From CAYSVN01 sp964434585 (GTDB lineage Bacteria; Patescibacteriota; Gracilibacteria; Peribacterales; Peribacteraceae), in assembly GCA_964434585.1 (NCBI GenBank), contig CAYSVN010000025.1, positions 1 through 15,357 on the forward strand: DNA of 15,357 nucleotides, read 5' to 3'. The notes below the pieces were generated by a model, which made no database searches, was not told the DNA's origin, and saw only the letters and a list, made by a program, of their open reading frames with translations. Below are positions 8,021 to 14,669 of this stretch, piece by piece (within the stretch, counting starts at the first letter, position 1; every line of letters starts with the position of its first letter). A program made the translations under genes and the position numbers.

Positions 8021-8752
8021 TTAACTTAGGCTTTGGCCGCCGTCTACCATTAACAGTGTTCCGGTAATGGCGCTGGCTTCTTTGGAGCATAAAAATATGA
8101 TAGCACTTGCGACTTCTTCTGGTTCTACTAAGCGTTCTAGGTAAATATCTTTTTTAAATTGCTCTATGGATTCTTTTAGGATTTTTTGAACATTGTCGGT
8201 GTTAGTCATGCCGGGTCCAACGGTGTTTACTCTAATGTTTGGTGCTACCTCTTTTGCGAGGGTTTTAGTAAAACTAATAGCCGCTGCTTTTGATGTACTG
8301 TAATCGGTAATAGGGGCACGACCTTGGTCTAGTAGGCCACGGATAGATGAAATGTTAATAATAGAGCCAGCATTCATTAATGGTAGTGCAGCCTTAGAGC
8401 ATAAAAACATACTGGTAAGATTTGTATCCATGGTTTTATTCCAATCATCAAGTGTTAGTTCTTTAAATGGTTTTACATTTACAATGCCAGCGTTATTAAT
8501 AAGTATATCTATAGTGCCATATTTTTCTTTAATTGTGCTAAACATCCTCGTAACGTCTGATTCTTTGCTAACATCAGCTTGAATAATCATGCCGTTGCCA
8601 TCAACAGCGTCTAGTGTAGCTTGGGCGGCTTCCTTGTTAGTATGATAGTTAATAATAACCGTTGCACCGTGTTTGGCGAATAGTTTAACGGTAGCGGCGC
8701 CAATACCACGGCTGCCACCAGTAACAAGGATAATTTGATTATTGAATTTCAT
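8021..8752 (-). CDS. SDR-family oxidoreductase, FabG-like
   Basis: This is a short-chain dehydrogenase/reductase of 243 aa, the usual length of the classical family. It has a Rossmann cofactor motif TGGSRGIG (residues 11-18), with Arg15 favouring NADP(H), and D60-V for the adenine pocket. The structural NNAG is at 86-89. The catalytic set is N111, S136 (NISS), Y151 and K155 (YSTSK), and the late VDGG is at 236-239. Closest in pattern to 3-oxoacyl-ACP reductase (FabG) and related glucose or sugar dehydrogenases; the substrate cannot be read from sequence. No fatty-acid synthesis genes are adjacent, so I leave the symbol empty. The ATG at 8752 lies 8 nt after a TATGAT box, with no Shine-Dalgarno. 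It converges on the small membrane-protein pair. Confidence 0.95.
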   Translation of the reverse strand: MKFNNQIILVTGGSRGIGAATVKLFAKHGATVIINYHTNKEAAQATLDAVDGNGMIIQADVSKESDVTRMFSTIKEKYGTIDILINNAGIVNVKPFKELTLDDWNKTMDTNLTSMFLCSKAALPLMNAGSIINISSIRGLLDQGRAPITDYSTSKAAAISFTKTLAKEVAPNIRVNTVGPGMTNTDNVQKILKESIEQFKKDIYLERLVEPEEVASAIIFLCSKEASAITGTLLMVDGGQSLS

Positions 8753-8760
8753 ATGTGTTT

Positions 8761-8789
8761 ATCATAGCTTTCTTCTACTTTTTTGTAAC
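8761..8789 (-). promoter_or_regulatory. Promoter of the SDR gene, near-leaderless
   Basis: On the minus strand GTTACA (8789-8784, 4/6) is followed after 17 nt by TATGAT (8766-8761, 5/6). Only 8 nt separate the -10 box from the ATG at 8752, so the mRNA should start at or within about two bases of the start codon. Confidence 0.6.
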
Positions 8790-8792
8790 CAA

Positions 8793-8816
8793 CCCTTCGG
8801 CAAGCTCAGGGGTACA
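8793..8816 (+). repeat. Short palindromic interspersed repeat, copy R1
   Basis: CCCTTCGGCAAGCTCAGGGG followed by TACA is one copy of a short repeat whose other copies (12594-12616, 12645-12670, 13403-13427, 13431-13453) share the core TTCGGC..GCTCA..TGACA. CCCT and AGGG at its ends can pair. It sits alone here, in the gene-free spacer between the SDR gene and ftsK. Confidence 0.65.
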
Positions 8817-8960
8817 CAAAAAAGTTTCGCACATGAAAATTTTCCGCAGGTGGTTTATTCTAAGTCGTTCGCTATCCTTCTTCGGCGGATGGCCGCTCAC
8901 TCCTTTGGAAACCACACAACTCAAAATTCACAGTGCGAGAATGATGTAAGTTTAACGATA

Positions 8961-8992
8961 AAGTATCATAAAGTATCACAGTACAGTATAAT
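8961..8992 (+). promoter_or_regulatory. ftsK promoter with tandem 10-mer
   Basis: A perfect TATAAT at 8987-8992 lies 10 nt before the ftsK ATG at 9003. Upstream, where the -35 box would be, is a tandem 10-mer: AAGTATCATA then AAGTATCACA (8961-8980). No good -35 match is seen, so the direct repeat could be an activator or repressor site; that part is inference. The predicted leader is only about 3-5 nt. Confidence 0.55.
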
Positions 8993-9002
8993 GGTGTAAC
9001 TT

Positions 9003-11264
9003 ATGGCTACACGAAAACGTAAAACTACTCGACGCAAGTCAACCACTACCCGGCGCAAAACTACGACTGCAGCAACCAGGCGACGTAAAAAATCGGCTGC
9101 TAGTTTAAAGCTAAAACAAAGTACTCAACGGGGGATTACTGGTGTTATTTTAATTGGTGTTGGTATTTTGTTGCTTCTTACCCTTGGTGGTAATGCTGGT
9201 AATGTTGGTGAATTTTTAGAAGCGTGGATGGCATTACTATTTGGCCGTTATAGCGTTGTATTTCCTATCTTTTTAATTATTTGGGGAATTGCACAACTTA
9301 TTGCAAAAACCATTACAGTAGAAACAAAGCGAACGGTGGGTTTTTGTATTATCTTTTTATGCTTTTTAGGCTTAATGCATTTGCAGGCACCGTTCGAAGA
9401 AATGTGGACGAACCGTGGTGCATACGCCGGAGCAGTTGGCTTTTTAATCAGTTCAGTTATTTTAATGGCTACTAGTGTTATGGTTGGTTACACCGTACTA
9501 ACATGTGGAATTATTATTGGGCTCTTTATTGCGTTTGAGCCTGATGTTGCTGCTATCTACCATTGGTTTAAAAATATGGGAGTTGATGCTGCAAACATGG
9601 CAGCTAGTACCGTGATTCCAGAACAGAAAACTAAAAAGCCGGTTGCTATGAAAAAAACAAAGGTTGATAAAAAACAGGGAACAGTTAGTTTGCCGATTGT
9701 CGATGCTGGCGATACTGAATTTGATTTAAATATTGTACGTCCTGCGTTTGCAATGGAAGATGATGCTAAGCCAAAAGTAGAGAAGAAAAAAATTGCTCCT
9801 AAGCCTAAAAAAGATGAACTAACCATGACGGACACACGGTTTGATGACTGGAAATTCCCAGAACTTGATTTACTGGAAGAGCAAAAAAGCGAACTACAAA
9901 TTGACGATGCAGAGCTTAAGAAACAAGCCCTACAAATTGCTGAAAAACTTAATGAATTTGGTGTGCAAGTTACCATGCGAGACGCTCACCCTGGGCCGAC
10001 TGTTACCCAGTTTACCTTAGAGCCAGCCGAAGGAGTAAAGCTTAGTAGAATTGCGAACTTAAAAGATGACTTAGCGTTGGCACTTGCAGCAGAAAGCTTA
10101 CGTATAGAGGCGCCCATTCCTGGTAAGGGACTGGTTGGTGTAGAAATGCCGAACTCTGTACGGACTACTGTGTACTTGCGTGAAATTTTAGAGAGCCAAG
10201 AATTTGCTGAAAGCACCTCTAGCTTAATGCTGCCTTTAGGGCGTGATGTTGGTGGAAAGGCTATTAGTACACCGCTTGATACTATGCCGCACCTACTAAT
10301 TGCTGGTGCAACTGGTTCTGGTAAGTCAGTAGCGATGAACGCGTTTTTAACAGCGCTGCTTTACCAAAATGCGCCCCACCAACTTAAGTTTATTTTGGTG
10401 GATCCAAAACAGGTAGAACTTATGCCTTATAGCGGCATCCCACACTTGCTGACTCCGGTTATTACCCAGTCTGATAAAGCGTTGCAAGCCTTACGTTGGG
10501 CCGTGGCAGAGATGGGCCGACGTCTTAAAACATTCTCGGAACTTGGGGTTCGTAACCTAGATGAGTACAATGCAAAAATTAAAGACGAAAAAGATTTTAT
10601 GCCACGAATTGTTATTGTGATTGATGAATTAGCTGATCTTATGATGCGCCAATATCGTAAAGATACAGAGGCGATGGTTGCCCGTATTGCACAAATGGCA
10701 CGTGCCGCTGGTATGCATTTAGTACTGGCTACACAGCGTCCGTCTGTTGATGTTATTACTGGTCTTATTAAGGCGAATATCCCTACGCGTATTTCGTTTA
10801 GAACGGTTTCGGCTATCGACTCGCGCACTGTGCTTGATAGCGTTGGAGCGGAAGATTTACTTGGTAAAGGAGATATGCTGCTTAACACTGCTACCACTGC
10901 CAAGCCAGTACGCGTACAAGGTATTTATGTTAGTAGTGAAGAGGTTGAACGTGTGGTGAGTGCAGTAAAAATTGCTGGTGGTGGTATTAGTACCGAGCAA
11001 ATTGGTTTGAACGATAATGAAGAAGGCGAGGAAGGAGAAGAAGGTAATGGATTTATTGATTTAGATGCTGATGATAACGGGGGTGATGAGCTATTCTTTG
11101 AAGCTTTGCAGGTAGTACAAAATAGCGGTAAGGCCTCGGCTAGTTTATTGCAACGTCAGTTAAAAGTTGGCTATGCGCGAGCTGCTCGTTTGCTAGATAT
11201 TATGGAAGATAAAGGCCTTATTGGCCCAAGTAATGGAGCGAAGGCTCGGAAGATTTATATGTAG
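9003..11264 (+). CDS. ftsK: DNA translocase FtsK
   Basis: FtsK is a membrane-anchored, ATP-driven hexameric pump that moves chromosomal DNA through the closing division septum. The protein is 753 aa. A strongly basic Arg/Lys/Thr tail (residues 1-40) is followed by four to five transmembrane segments (about 44-62, 82-102, 110-127, 141-179). A charged linker leads to the motor domain, with Walker A GATGSGKS at 435-442 and Walker B IVIVIDELAD at 536-545, plus ATQRPSVDVITGLIKANIP. The C-terminal winged-helix gamma domain, which reads polar KOPS-type sequences and contacts XerD, is intact (ASLLQRQLKVGYARAARLLD to the GAKARKIYM end). The linker is short, closer to SpoIIIE/SftA-size proteins than to E. 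coli FtsK (1329 aa). Acidic repeats (NEEGEEGEEGNG) lie between motor and gamma. The start is fixed by the TATAAT 10 nt upstream. Confidence 0.97.
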   Translation: MATRKRKTTRRKSTTTRRKTTTAATRRRKKSAASLKLKQSTQRGITGVILIGVGILLLLTLGGNAGNVGEFLEAWMALLFGRYSVVFPIFLIIWGIAQLIAKTITVETKRTVGFCIIFLCFLGLMHLQAPFEEMWTNRGAYAGAVGFLISSVILMATSVMVGYTVLTCGIIIGLFIAFEPDVAAIYHWFKNMGVDAANMAASTVIPEQKTKKPVAMKKTKVDKKQGTVSLPIVDAGDTEFDLNIVRPAFAMEDDAKPKVEKKKIAPKPKKDELTMTDTRFDDWKFPELDLLEEQKSELQIDDAELKKQALQIAEKLNEFGVQVTMRDAHPGPTVTQFTLEPAEGVKLSRIANLKDDLALALAAESLRIEAPIPGKGLVGVEMPNSVRTTVYLREILESQEFAESTSSLMLPLGRDVGGKAISTPLDTMPHLLIAGATGSGKSVAMNAFLTALLYQNAPHQLKFILVDPKQVELMPYSGIPHLLTPVITQSDKALQALRWAVAEMGRRLKTFSELGVRNLDEYNAKIKDEKDFMPRIVIVIDELADLMMRQYRKDTEAMVARIAQMARAAGMHLVLATQRPSVDVITGLIKANIPTRISFRTVSAIDSRTVLDSVGAEDLLGKGDMLLNTATTAKPVRVQGIYVSSEEVERVVSAVKIAGGGISTEQIGLNDNEEGEEGEEGNGFIDLDADDNGGDELFFEALQVVQNSGKASASLLQRQLKVGYARAARLLDIMEDKGLIGPSNGAKARKIYM

Positions 11265-11266
11265 GA

Positions 11267-11353
11267 GTAGAAAAGGAAGAAAGGGAAGAATAGGAAGAAG
11301 GCTTTATTATGAAAAGCTTCTTCTACTTTTTCTACATCTTCTTCTTTTTCTAC
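11267..11353. terminator. Long imperfect hairpin between convergent genes
   Basis: A purine-rich arm (from GTAGAAAAGG at 11267) is mirrored by a pyrimidine-rich arm ending CTTTTTCTAC at 11353. The inner, best-paired part is GAAGAAGGCTTT / AAAGCTTCTTC (11294-11305 / 11313-11323) with one bulged G. T runs follow on the plus strand, and the minus strand is A-rich before and purine-rich after. It lies exactly between the ends of ftsK and the minus-strand gene ending at 11356, so it probably stops transcription from at least the ftsK side. Confidence 0.55.
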
Positions 11354-11355
11354 GT

Positions 11356-11774
11356 TTATGCTAATTGTTTCCTTTTTCTCCATAGTACCGTTAGTCCAGC
11401 AGCAGCAAGTACGGCACCTGCTTCCATTGGGCCAGATTGGTTAAGGTTACGCTGACTTACTCCACCGGCATGGTACGTGTTTGATGCTTGTATACTTGGT
11501 GGATTTGGCGCACTTGGTTTTGTTATTGTTTCTAGTTCTTGCTCCACAATATCTTCATTTATAAATGCCTGTGTATCGGTTGCTCCAATGCTGTTGCCTT
11601 CTCTTGCAATAAGTTCGAATTCATCTTCTTCCTCTAGNNNNNNNNNNATGACTGAGCTGTTAAGGTACTAAGCGTTGGAGTTAGTACAACGTACATTCCA
11701 TATAATGCCATGGCAATACATGCACCGCCAACGGCACCAAATAATTGTTTTTTAAGAGTAGGTTTTTTTGTCAT
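11356..11774 (-). CDS. Small surface/membrane protein with C-terminal anchor, interrupted by assembly gap
   Basis: Two minus-strand frames on either side of an N run look like one gene. The first starts at ATG 11774-11772 and reads MTKKPTLKKQLFGAVGG with a hydrophobic helix (about residues 12-31), then ..TLTAQS. After the gap, 93 codons read LEEEDEFELIARE.. through a Pro/Asn-rich linker (KPSAPNPPS) to a C-terminal hydrophobic helix and basic end (GAVLAAAGLTVLWRKRKQLA). The two halves are out of phase by the ten-N count, so the true gap length must be 2 mod 3. The end has the tripartite layout of a surface sorting signal: a short motif (QSGPMEAG), a transmembrane helix and an Arg/Lys cluster. 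A TACAAT box (11803-11798) is a possible -10. Function unknown. Confidence 0.65.
11638..11647. other. Assembly gap (10 N)
   Basis: Ten Ns lie within the minus-strand gene 11356-11774. The flanking frames are not in phase over ten bases, so the number is a placeholder and not a measured gap. Confidence 0.95.
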
Positions 11775-11842
11775 AGTTTGTGTGGGTCTATCTAATTATT
11801 GTATCATGAAATCCTTTTTTTTGAAAGATAGTTTACATGTTT

Positions 11843-11918
11843 AAAGGTTTAGACGTTAGGAATTTTAGAGGTTTAGTAACACTTCTAGGCCTCCTGACTT
11901 TTAAACGTCTAAACCTTT
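11843..11918. repeat. 76-bp element with perfect 15-bp inverted repeats
   Basis: AAAGGTTTAGACGTT (11843-11857) and its exact reverse complement AACGTCTAAACCTTT (11904-11918) enclose 46 nt. Parts of the loop also pair weakly (AGAGG with CCTCC) and repeat the word GAGGTTTAG. It lies between the divergent genes 11356-11774 and 11964-12272. It is not followed by a T run, and I see no target-site duplication, so it is neither a clear terminator nor a clear transposon. Confidence 0.7.
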
Positions 11919-11925
11919 GTTCTCC

Positions 11926-11955
11926 TTGCATTAGACCATACTTTTATTCTATAGT
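11926..11955 (+). promoter_or_regulatory. Promoter of small lipoprotein gene 11964
   Basis: TTGCAT (11926-11931, 3/6) and TATAGT (11950-11955, 5/6) are 18 nt apart. The -10 box ends 8 nt before the ATG at 11964, and there is no Shine-Dalgarno, again suggesting a leaderless or nearly leaderless transcript. Confidence 0.5.
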
Positions 11956-11963
11956 ATAGGCAT

Positions 11964-12272
11964 ATGAAACAAATCATTACTAGTGTCTTGGCTGTAACAA
12001 TGTTGGTTAGCCTTTCTGCTTGCGGAAGAGCACAGCTTTCTAATGTAGGAATTGAAGAGTGTGATAGTTTTTTAGATAAATATGAACAATGTATAAAAGC
12101 TAATGTGCCCGATGCTCAGTCTCAAGTTTTACTTGATGCACTAGATTTAACCCGTACACAATGGCAGGGGATTGTAGAAGACCCAGAAGATGACACTGAC
12201 TTGCAAGTAGCGTGTATTGAACTTACCGTTAATACCGCTAAAGCCATGCAGGCTTACGGGTGCAGTTTTTAA
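11964..12272 (+). CDS. Small cysteine-patterned lipoprotein, 102 aa
   Basis: This is a secreted lipoprotein with a clear signal peptide (MKQ, hydrophobic core, LSAC with Cys20 acylated). The mature ~80 residues are largely helical and carry four further cysteines: C33 and C43 (CX9C, in CDSFLDKYEQC) and C83 and C100 (CX16C). Two disulfide-linked helices are plausible. From memory, the pattern IxECDxxLxKYExCI, a central TRTQW-like helix and a final AYGC resembles small lipoproteins common in Myxococcota, but this needs a search. Function unknown. It is convergent with the tRNA gene at 12321. The start is the only Met compatible with the signal peptide and follows a TATAGT box. Confidence 0.8.
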   Translation: MKQIITSVLAVTMLVSLSACGRAQLSNVGIEECDSFLDKYEQCIKANVPDAQSQVLLDALDLTRTQWQGIVEDPEDDTDLQVACIELTVNTAKAMQAYGCSF

Positions 12273-12320
12273 TTAGTAGTACATTATTAAAACGATCGAC
12301 TATATTGCGATGATGATTTT

Positions 12321-12397
<77 letters not shown>

Positions 12398-12409
12398 ACG
12401 TTGATGTAT

Positions 12410-12418
12410 TCTATACCA
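12410..12418 (-). promoter_or_regulatory. Extended -10 promoter of tRNA-Ala
   Basis: On the minus strand TGGTATAGA (12418-12410) matches an extended -10 (TGnTATAnT) and lies 12 nt before the first base of the tRNA. No -35 match is evident at the usual distance. Confidence 0.4.
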
Positions 12419-12476
12419 GAATTTGTAAGAGCGCAGCGCTATTTTTATGGTTCGGATTTCCAAGTAAATCCTCAGC

Positions 12477-12518
12477 CCAACTGACCTGTCTGCCGACAGG
12501 CAGGGCTACAACCCCACG
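12477..12518 (-). pseudogene. Broken copy of the tRNA 5' half, split by a 20-nt palindrome
   Basis: CCAACTGA (12477-12484) plus GCTACAACCCCACG (12505-12518) match 21 of 22 contiguous bases of the tRNA-Ala gene (12379-12400). That is the acceptor 5' strand and first half of the D arm, plus three flanking bases. Between them lies CCTGTCTGCCGACAGGCAGG (12485-12504), an almost perfect palindrome, exactly at the D-stem junction. The remaining tRNA does not follow, although a short hairpin GGATTT/AAATCC comes next on the minus strand. No functional tRNA can be folded from this. Confidence 0.65.
12485..12504. repeat. 20-nt palindromic repeat inserted in tRNA fragment
   Basis: CCTGTCTGCCGACAGGCAGG folds as CCTGTCTG / CAGGCAGG with a CCGA loop and one mismatch or wobble. 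It is exactly the extra sequence relative to the intact tRNA-Ala gene 100 bp away, which suggests that this word is an insertable unit. Confidence 0.6.
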
Positions 12519-12575
12519 AAACGGATGAGAATTATTGCATGTTTAAACTGCAATCACAAGATTTATATTGATTCG

Positions 12576-12725
12576 CTATGTTCATTTTTGTCCAGTTCGG
12601 CAGGCTCACTGTGACAGTCTATCTTTAACTTGAAGTGATCTTGTTGTCATCCCGAGCGAAGTCGAGAGGTAAAAACGAACTAAAAAAAATCATGAATAGT
12701 CGCTCATAATACTCGTTCAAACATG
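12576..12725. repeat. Modular intergenic element, copy A
   Basis: Three blocks recur near the right edge in the same order. They are CTATGTTCATTTTTGTC (12576-12592, identical to 15087-15103), AAAAACGAAC + A-rich + TCATG (12671-12694, like 15109-15131), and CGCTCA..TACTCGTTCAAACATG (12701-12725, like 15244-15277). Blocks one and two contain complementary arms (GTTCATTTTT / AAAAACGAAC), so they form a hairpin. In this copy the hairpin loop holds the R2/R3 repeat pair. Confidence 0.65.
12594..12670. repeat. Inverted pair of short repeats, R2 and R3
   Basis: R2 (AGTTCGGCAGGCTCACTGTG, then ACA, 12594-12616) and R3 in opposite orientation (TGTCATCCCGAGCGAAGTCG, then AGAGG, 12645-12669) face each other across 28 nt. 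Both share the TCGRC..GCTC..TGACA core with R1, R4 and R5. The head-to-head pairing, also seen for R4/R5, is like the paired REP units of enterobacteria in layout, not in sequence. Confidence 0.65.
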
Positions 12726-12929
12726 TTGTTTCGTATACAGGTCTTATTTATGGCAAAGTTGCTGCATAAATGAGTATCTTCTTTGGCTGAATAAACAATA
12801 GCGCCAGGAGGCTAGACAATAGTGCTATGTTATCGTTAGTATTTACATATCACATCTGCAAGACATCATTTTTCGGCATTAGCATTACTTTGTATTGCAG
12901 CAGTTATTATTGCTTATACGGCAGGGCCT

Positions 12930-13364
12930 TTGCGCGGAATGTTATTTTCAGAACCAGCGCTACCAGCGCCTACCATGGTATTACTTGGTGTAGAAGCACC
13001 AGCTGCGACTAAGGTAATGTTTGAGTTTTATAGAAAAAATAATAACGCGGTATTTAATGTTACACACAATGCAAAAGAGCCTATTTATGTTAGCTTGCCA
13101 GAAACTTGGTGGCGCCGTGAGGTTAGTAATACGGCACTCGATAGAGTAATAGCAGACGAGGCAGAGTTACAGTCGGTACGATGGCGTATACCAATTGGAG
13201 CTACGGTTAGTTACGCGGTACCCAGTGTGCCAGATGCCATAGAAGTTGCCAGCCCACAGCAAAACCCAGTAATGGTGAACTTAGAATACATAGACATTGC
13301 TGCTGGAACGGTGGATAGAAATAGCGTGCTAGTGCAGGGTAGGGGAGAAGTGTGGCGACGGTAA
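12930..13364 (+). CDS. Hypothetical membrane-anchored protein with damaged or unusual 5' end
   Basis: The longest frame with a conventional start begins at TTG 12930 (144 aa). In the same frame, however, codons from 12840 upstream of it encode a clear hydrophobic helix (HHFSALALLCIAAVIIAYTA) with no ATG, GTG or TTG start before an in-frame TAG at 12837. A Shine-Dalgarno AGGAGG (12806-12811) precedes GTG 12822, in this frame but cut by that TAG after five codons. ATG 12827 is in another frame. A nonsense change or a one-base frameshift near 12830-12860 would restore a single-pass anchored protein of about 170-180 aa. The rest is probably beta-rich (EFYRKNNNAVFNVTH.., NPVMVNLEYIDIAAGTVDRN). No family recognised. 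Confidence 0.55.
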   Translation: MRGMLFSEPALPAPTMVLLGVEAPAATKVMFEFYRKNNNAVFNVTHNAKEPIYVSLPETWWRREVSNTALDRVIADEAELQSVRWRIPIGATVSYAVPSVPDAIEVASPQQNPVMVNLEYIDIAAGTVDRNSVLVQGRGEVWRR

Positions 13365-13402
13365 TGTTCCAAAGGTTGCAGAAGTTGCAGATGCGTCAAA
13401 GG

Positions 13403-13453
13403 CCCTTCGGCTTCGCTCAGGGTGACACATTGTCATGGTGAGCCTGCCGAACC
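13403..13453. repeat. Inverted pair of short repeats, R4 and R5
   Basis: R4 (CCCTTCGGCTTCGCTCAGGG, then TGACA, 13403-13427) and R5 in reverse (TGTCATGGTGAGCCTGCCGA, then ACC, 13431-13453) meet with only 3 nt between TGACA and TGTCA. They lie between the convergent 12930-13364 gene and prfB, and could form a cruciform or RNA hairpin that acts as a transcriptional barrier in both directions. Confidence 0.7.
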
Positions 13454-13493
13454 ACCTTCTTATACCTCTGCCACGTTTTTAACGTTTGAAACC

Positions 13494-14603
13494 TTAGAGT
13501 TTTAGTACTGAATCAATAAACCCTTGTATATCACCATCTAACACAGCATCTGTTTTGTTGCTTTCGTGCTCACTACGTAAGTCTTTTACCATTTGGTATG
13601 GGTGTAACACGTAGCTACGGATTTGCTGACCAAAGTCCGCACTTTTTGTAGCTCCTTTTAAATTATCTTGCTTGGCAGCGCGCTCTTGCTCTTGTTTTTC
13701 TACAAGTTTAGCTCGCAACATGTTCATGGCTGTTACACGATTCGCTTGTTGGCTACGGCTATTTTGGCTGGCTACTACAATACCACTTGGTTCATGGGTA
13801 ATACGAATAGCACTATCAGTTTTATTAACGTGCTGCCCGCCAGCTCCGCTAGCTCTAAAAGTATCGACACGTAAATCACTAGGGTCGATGTTTATATCGG
13901 CAGATTCTGGAATTTCGGGCAATATTTCTACTAGTGCAAAACTGGTTTGTCGTAAACTTTTAGCATTAAATGGGCTTAAGCGTACTAAGCGGTGCGTACC
14001 ACGTTCACACTTTAAAAACCCATAAGCAGGACTGCCTTGCACCAGTACTGTTACAGACTTTATGCCAGCCTCGGCTCCTTCGGTACGTTCTATTATTTCT
14101 GTTTTCCAGGTCATTCGTTCGCAGTAACGTAAGTACATGCGCAGTAGCATTGCCGCCCAATCTTGCGCTTCGGTACCACCAGCGCCAGAGGTAATGCTCA
14201 TGTAACAATGGTTGTGGTCGTACTCACCGCTTAAATACAGCTTCGTTTCTAATGCTATCCATTGTTCTTGTAGATCTGTAATGCTGACATCTAATTCTTG
14301 TTTTTCCTCTTGGTTGGCTAACTCGTACAGCTCTTGCATGTCTTGTAATTCGTTTAACATTGCTTCTACTGGTTCCCATTGGTTTTTAAGTGCCTTTAAT
14401 TTGCCAAAAAGCACATTGGCTTCTCGTTGATTATCCCAAATGCCATCTGCTTGTGTTTGCGTTTCTAGTTCCTTAATTTTTGTTGGAATATCATTACTTT
14501 CTAGCATGATTTTTGCATTTTGTAGTGCCTGCGAAAGTTCTTGTAGTACTTCGTTCACGTATTGATTGTAGGGGAGTGTGTTGCGTAAGGGTAGAGTTGA
14601 CAA
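13494..14603 (-). CDS. prfB: Peptide chain release factor 2
   Basis: RF2 recognises UGA and UAA stop codons and triggers release of the finished peptide from the ribosome. At 369 aa it is the normal length. An N-terminal helical domain (residues ~1-110) is followed by SITSGAGGTEAQDWA (136-150) and the stop-codon-reading tripeptide SPF at 210-212, diagnostic of RF2 as opposed to RF1 (PxT). The catalytic GGQ is at 255-257 in RASGAGGQHVNKTDSAIR. The frame is continuous, so the autoregulatory +1 frameshift site found in many prfB genes (an in-frame UGA near codon 26) is absent. The start taken is TTG 14603, 7 nt after a TATAAT; GTG at 14558 is an alternative that would trim 15 residues without losing known motifs. 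Presence of RF2 fits use of TGA as a stop in this window. Confidence 0.96.
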   Translation of the reverse strand: MSTLPLRNTLPYNQYVNEVLQELSQALQNAKIMLESNDIPTKIKELETQTQADGIWDNQREANVLFGKLKALKNQWEPVEAMLNELQDMQELYELANQEEKQELDVSITDLQEQWIALETKLYLSGEYDHNHCYMSITSGAGGTEAQDWAAMLLRMYLRYCERMTWKTEIIERTEGAEAGIKSVTVLVQGSPAYGFLKCERGTHRLVRLSPFNAKSLRQTSFALVEILPEIPESADINIDPSDLRVDTFRASGAGGQHVNKTDSAIRITHEPSGIVVASQNSRSQQANRVTAMNMLRAKLVEKQEQERAAKQDNLKGATKSADFGQQIRSYVLHPYQMVKDLRSEHESNKTDAVLDGDIQGFIDSVLKL

Positions 14604-14625
14604 ATTATATATTATATTATAATAT
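14597..14625. promoter_or_regulatory. AT-rich divergent promoter region of prfB and gene 14670
   Basis: For the plus strand, a perfect TTGACA (14597-14602) is followed by TATAAT at 14618-14623 (15-nt spacer) or TAATAT at 14620-14625 (17 nt). For prfB on the minus strand, TATAAT (14616-14611) ends 7 nt before the TTG start; no -35 match is visible. The TTGACA box overlaps the first prfB codons, so the two promoters could interfere. Confidence 0.55.
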
Positions 14626-14669
14626 ATATAAAGCTATTTTACATCAACTATCAAACAAGGATCAATCAA

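Larger units (their letters stand above)
12398..12821. other. Gene-free region of tRNA debris and nested repeats
   Basis: This 424-bp spacer has no credible coding frame. In order it holds the tRNA promoter, a compact palindrome AGCGCAGCGCT (12430-12440), the broken tRNA copy, repeat element A (12576-12725) with the R2/R3 pair in its loop, and a short direct repeat ACAATAGCGCC / ACAATAGTGCT flanking an AGGAGG (12806-12811). Confidence 0.7.

Noticed and set aside
8742..8999. Overlapping small frames in the spacer before ftsK (plus strand)
   Set aside because: They translate the palindromic repeat R1 and the promoter region, overlap each other in different frames and have no credible start signal.
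11843..11918. Transposon or MITE with terminal inverted repeats
   Set aside because: No target-site duplication, no transposase and no second copy within the window.
12430..12449. Terminator AGCGCAGCGCT followed by ATTTTTAT
   Set aside because: The loop would be a single base, which is sterically not allowed, and no gene ends just before it on that strand.
14520..14603. Programmed +1 frameshift in prfB
   Set aside because: The frame is continuous through the usual frameshift position; no in-frame TGA or CTTTGA slippery site is present.
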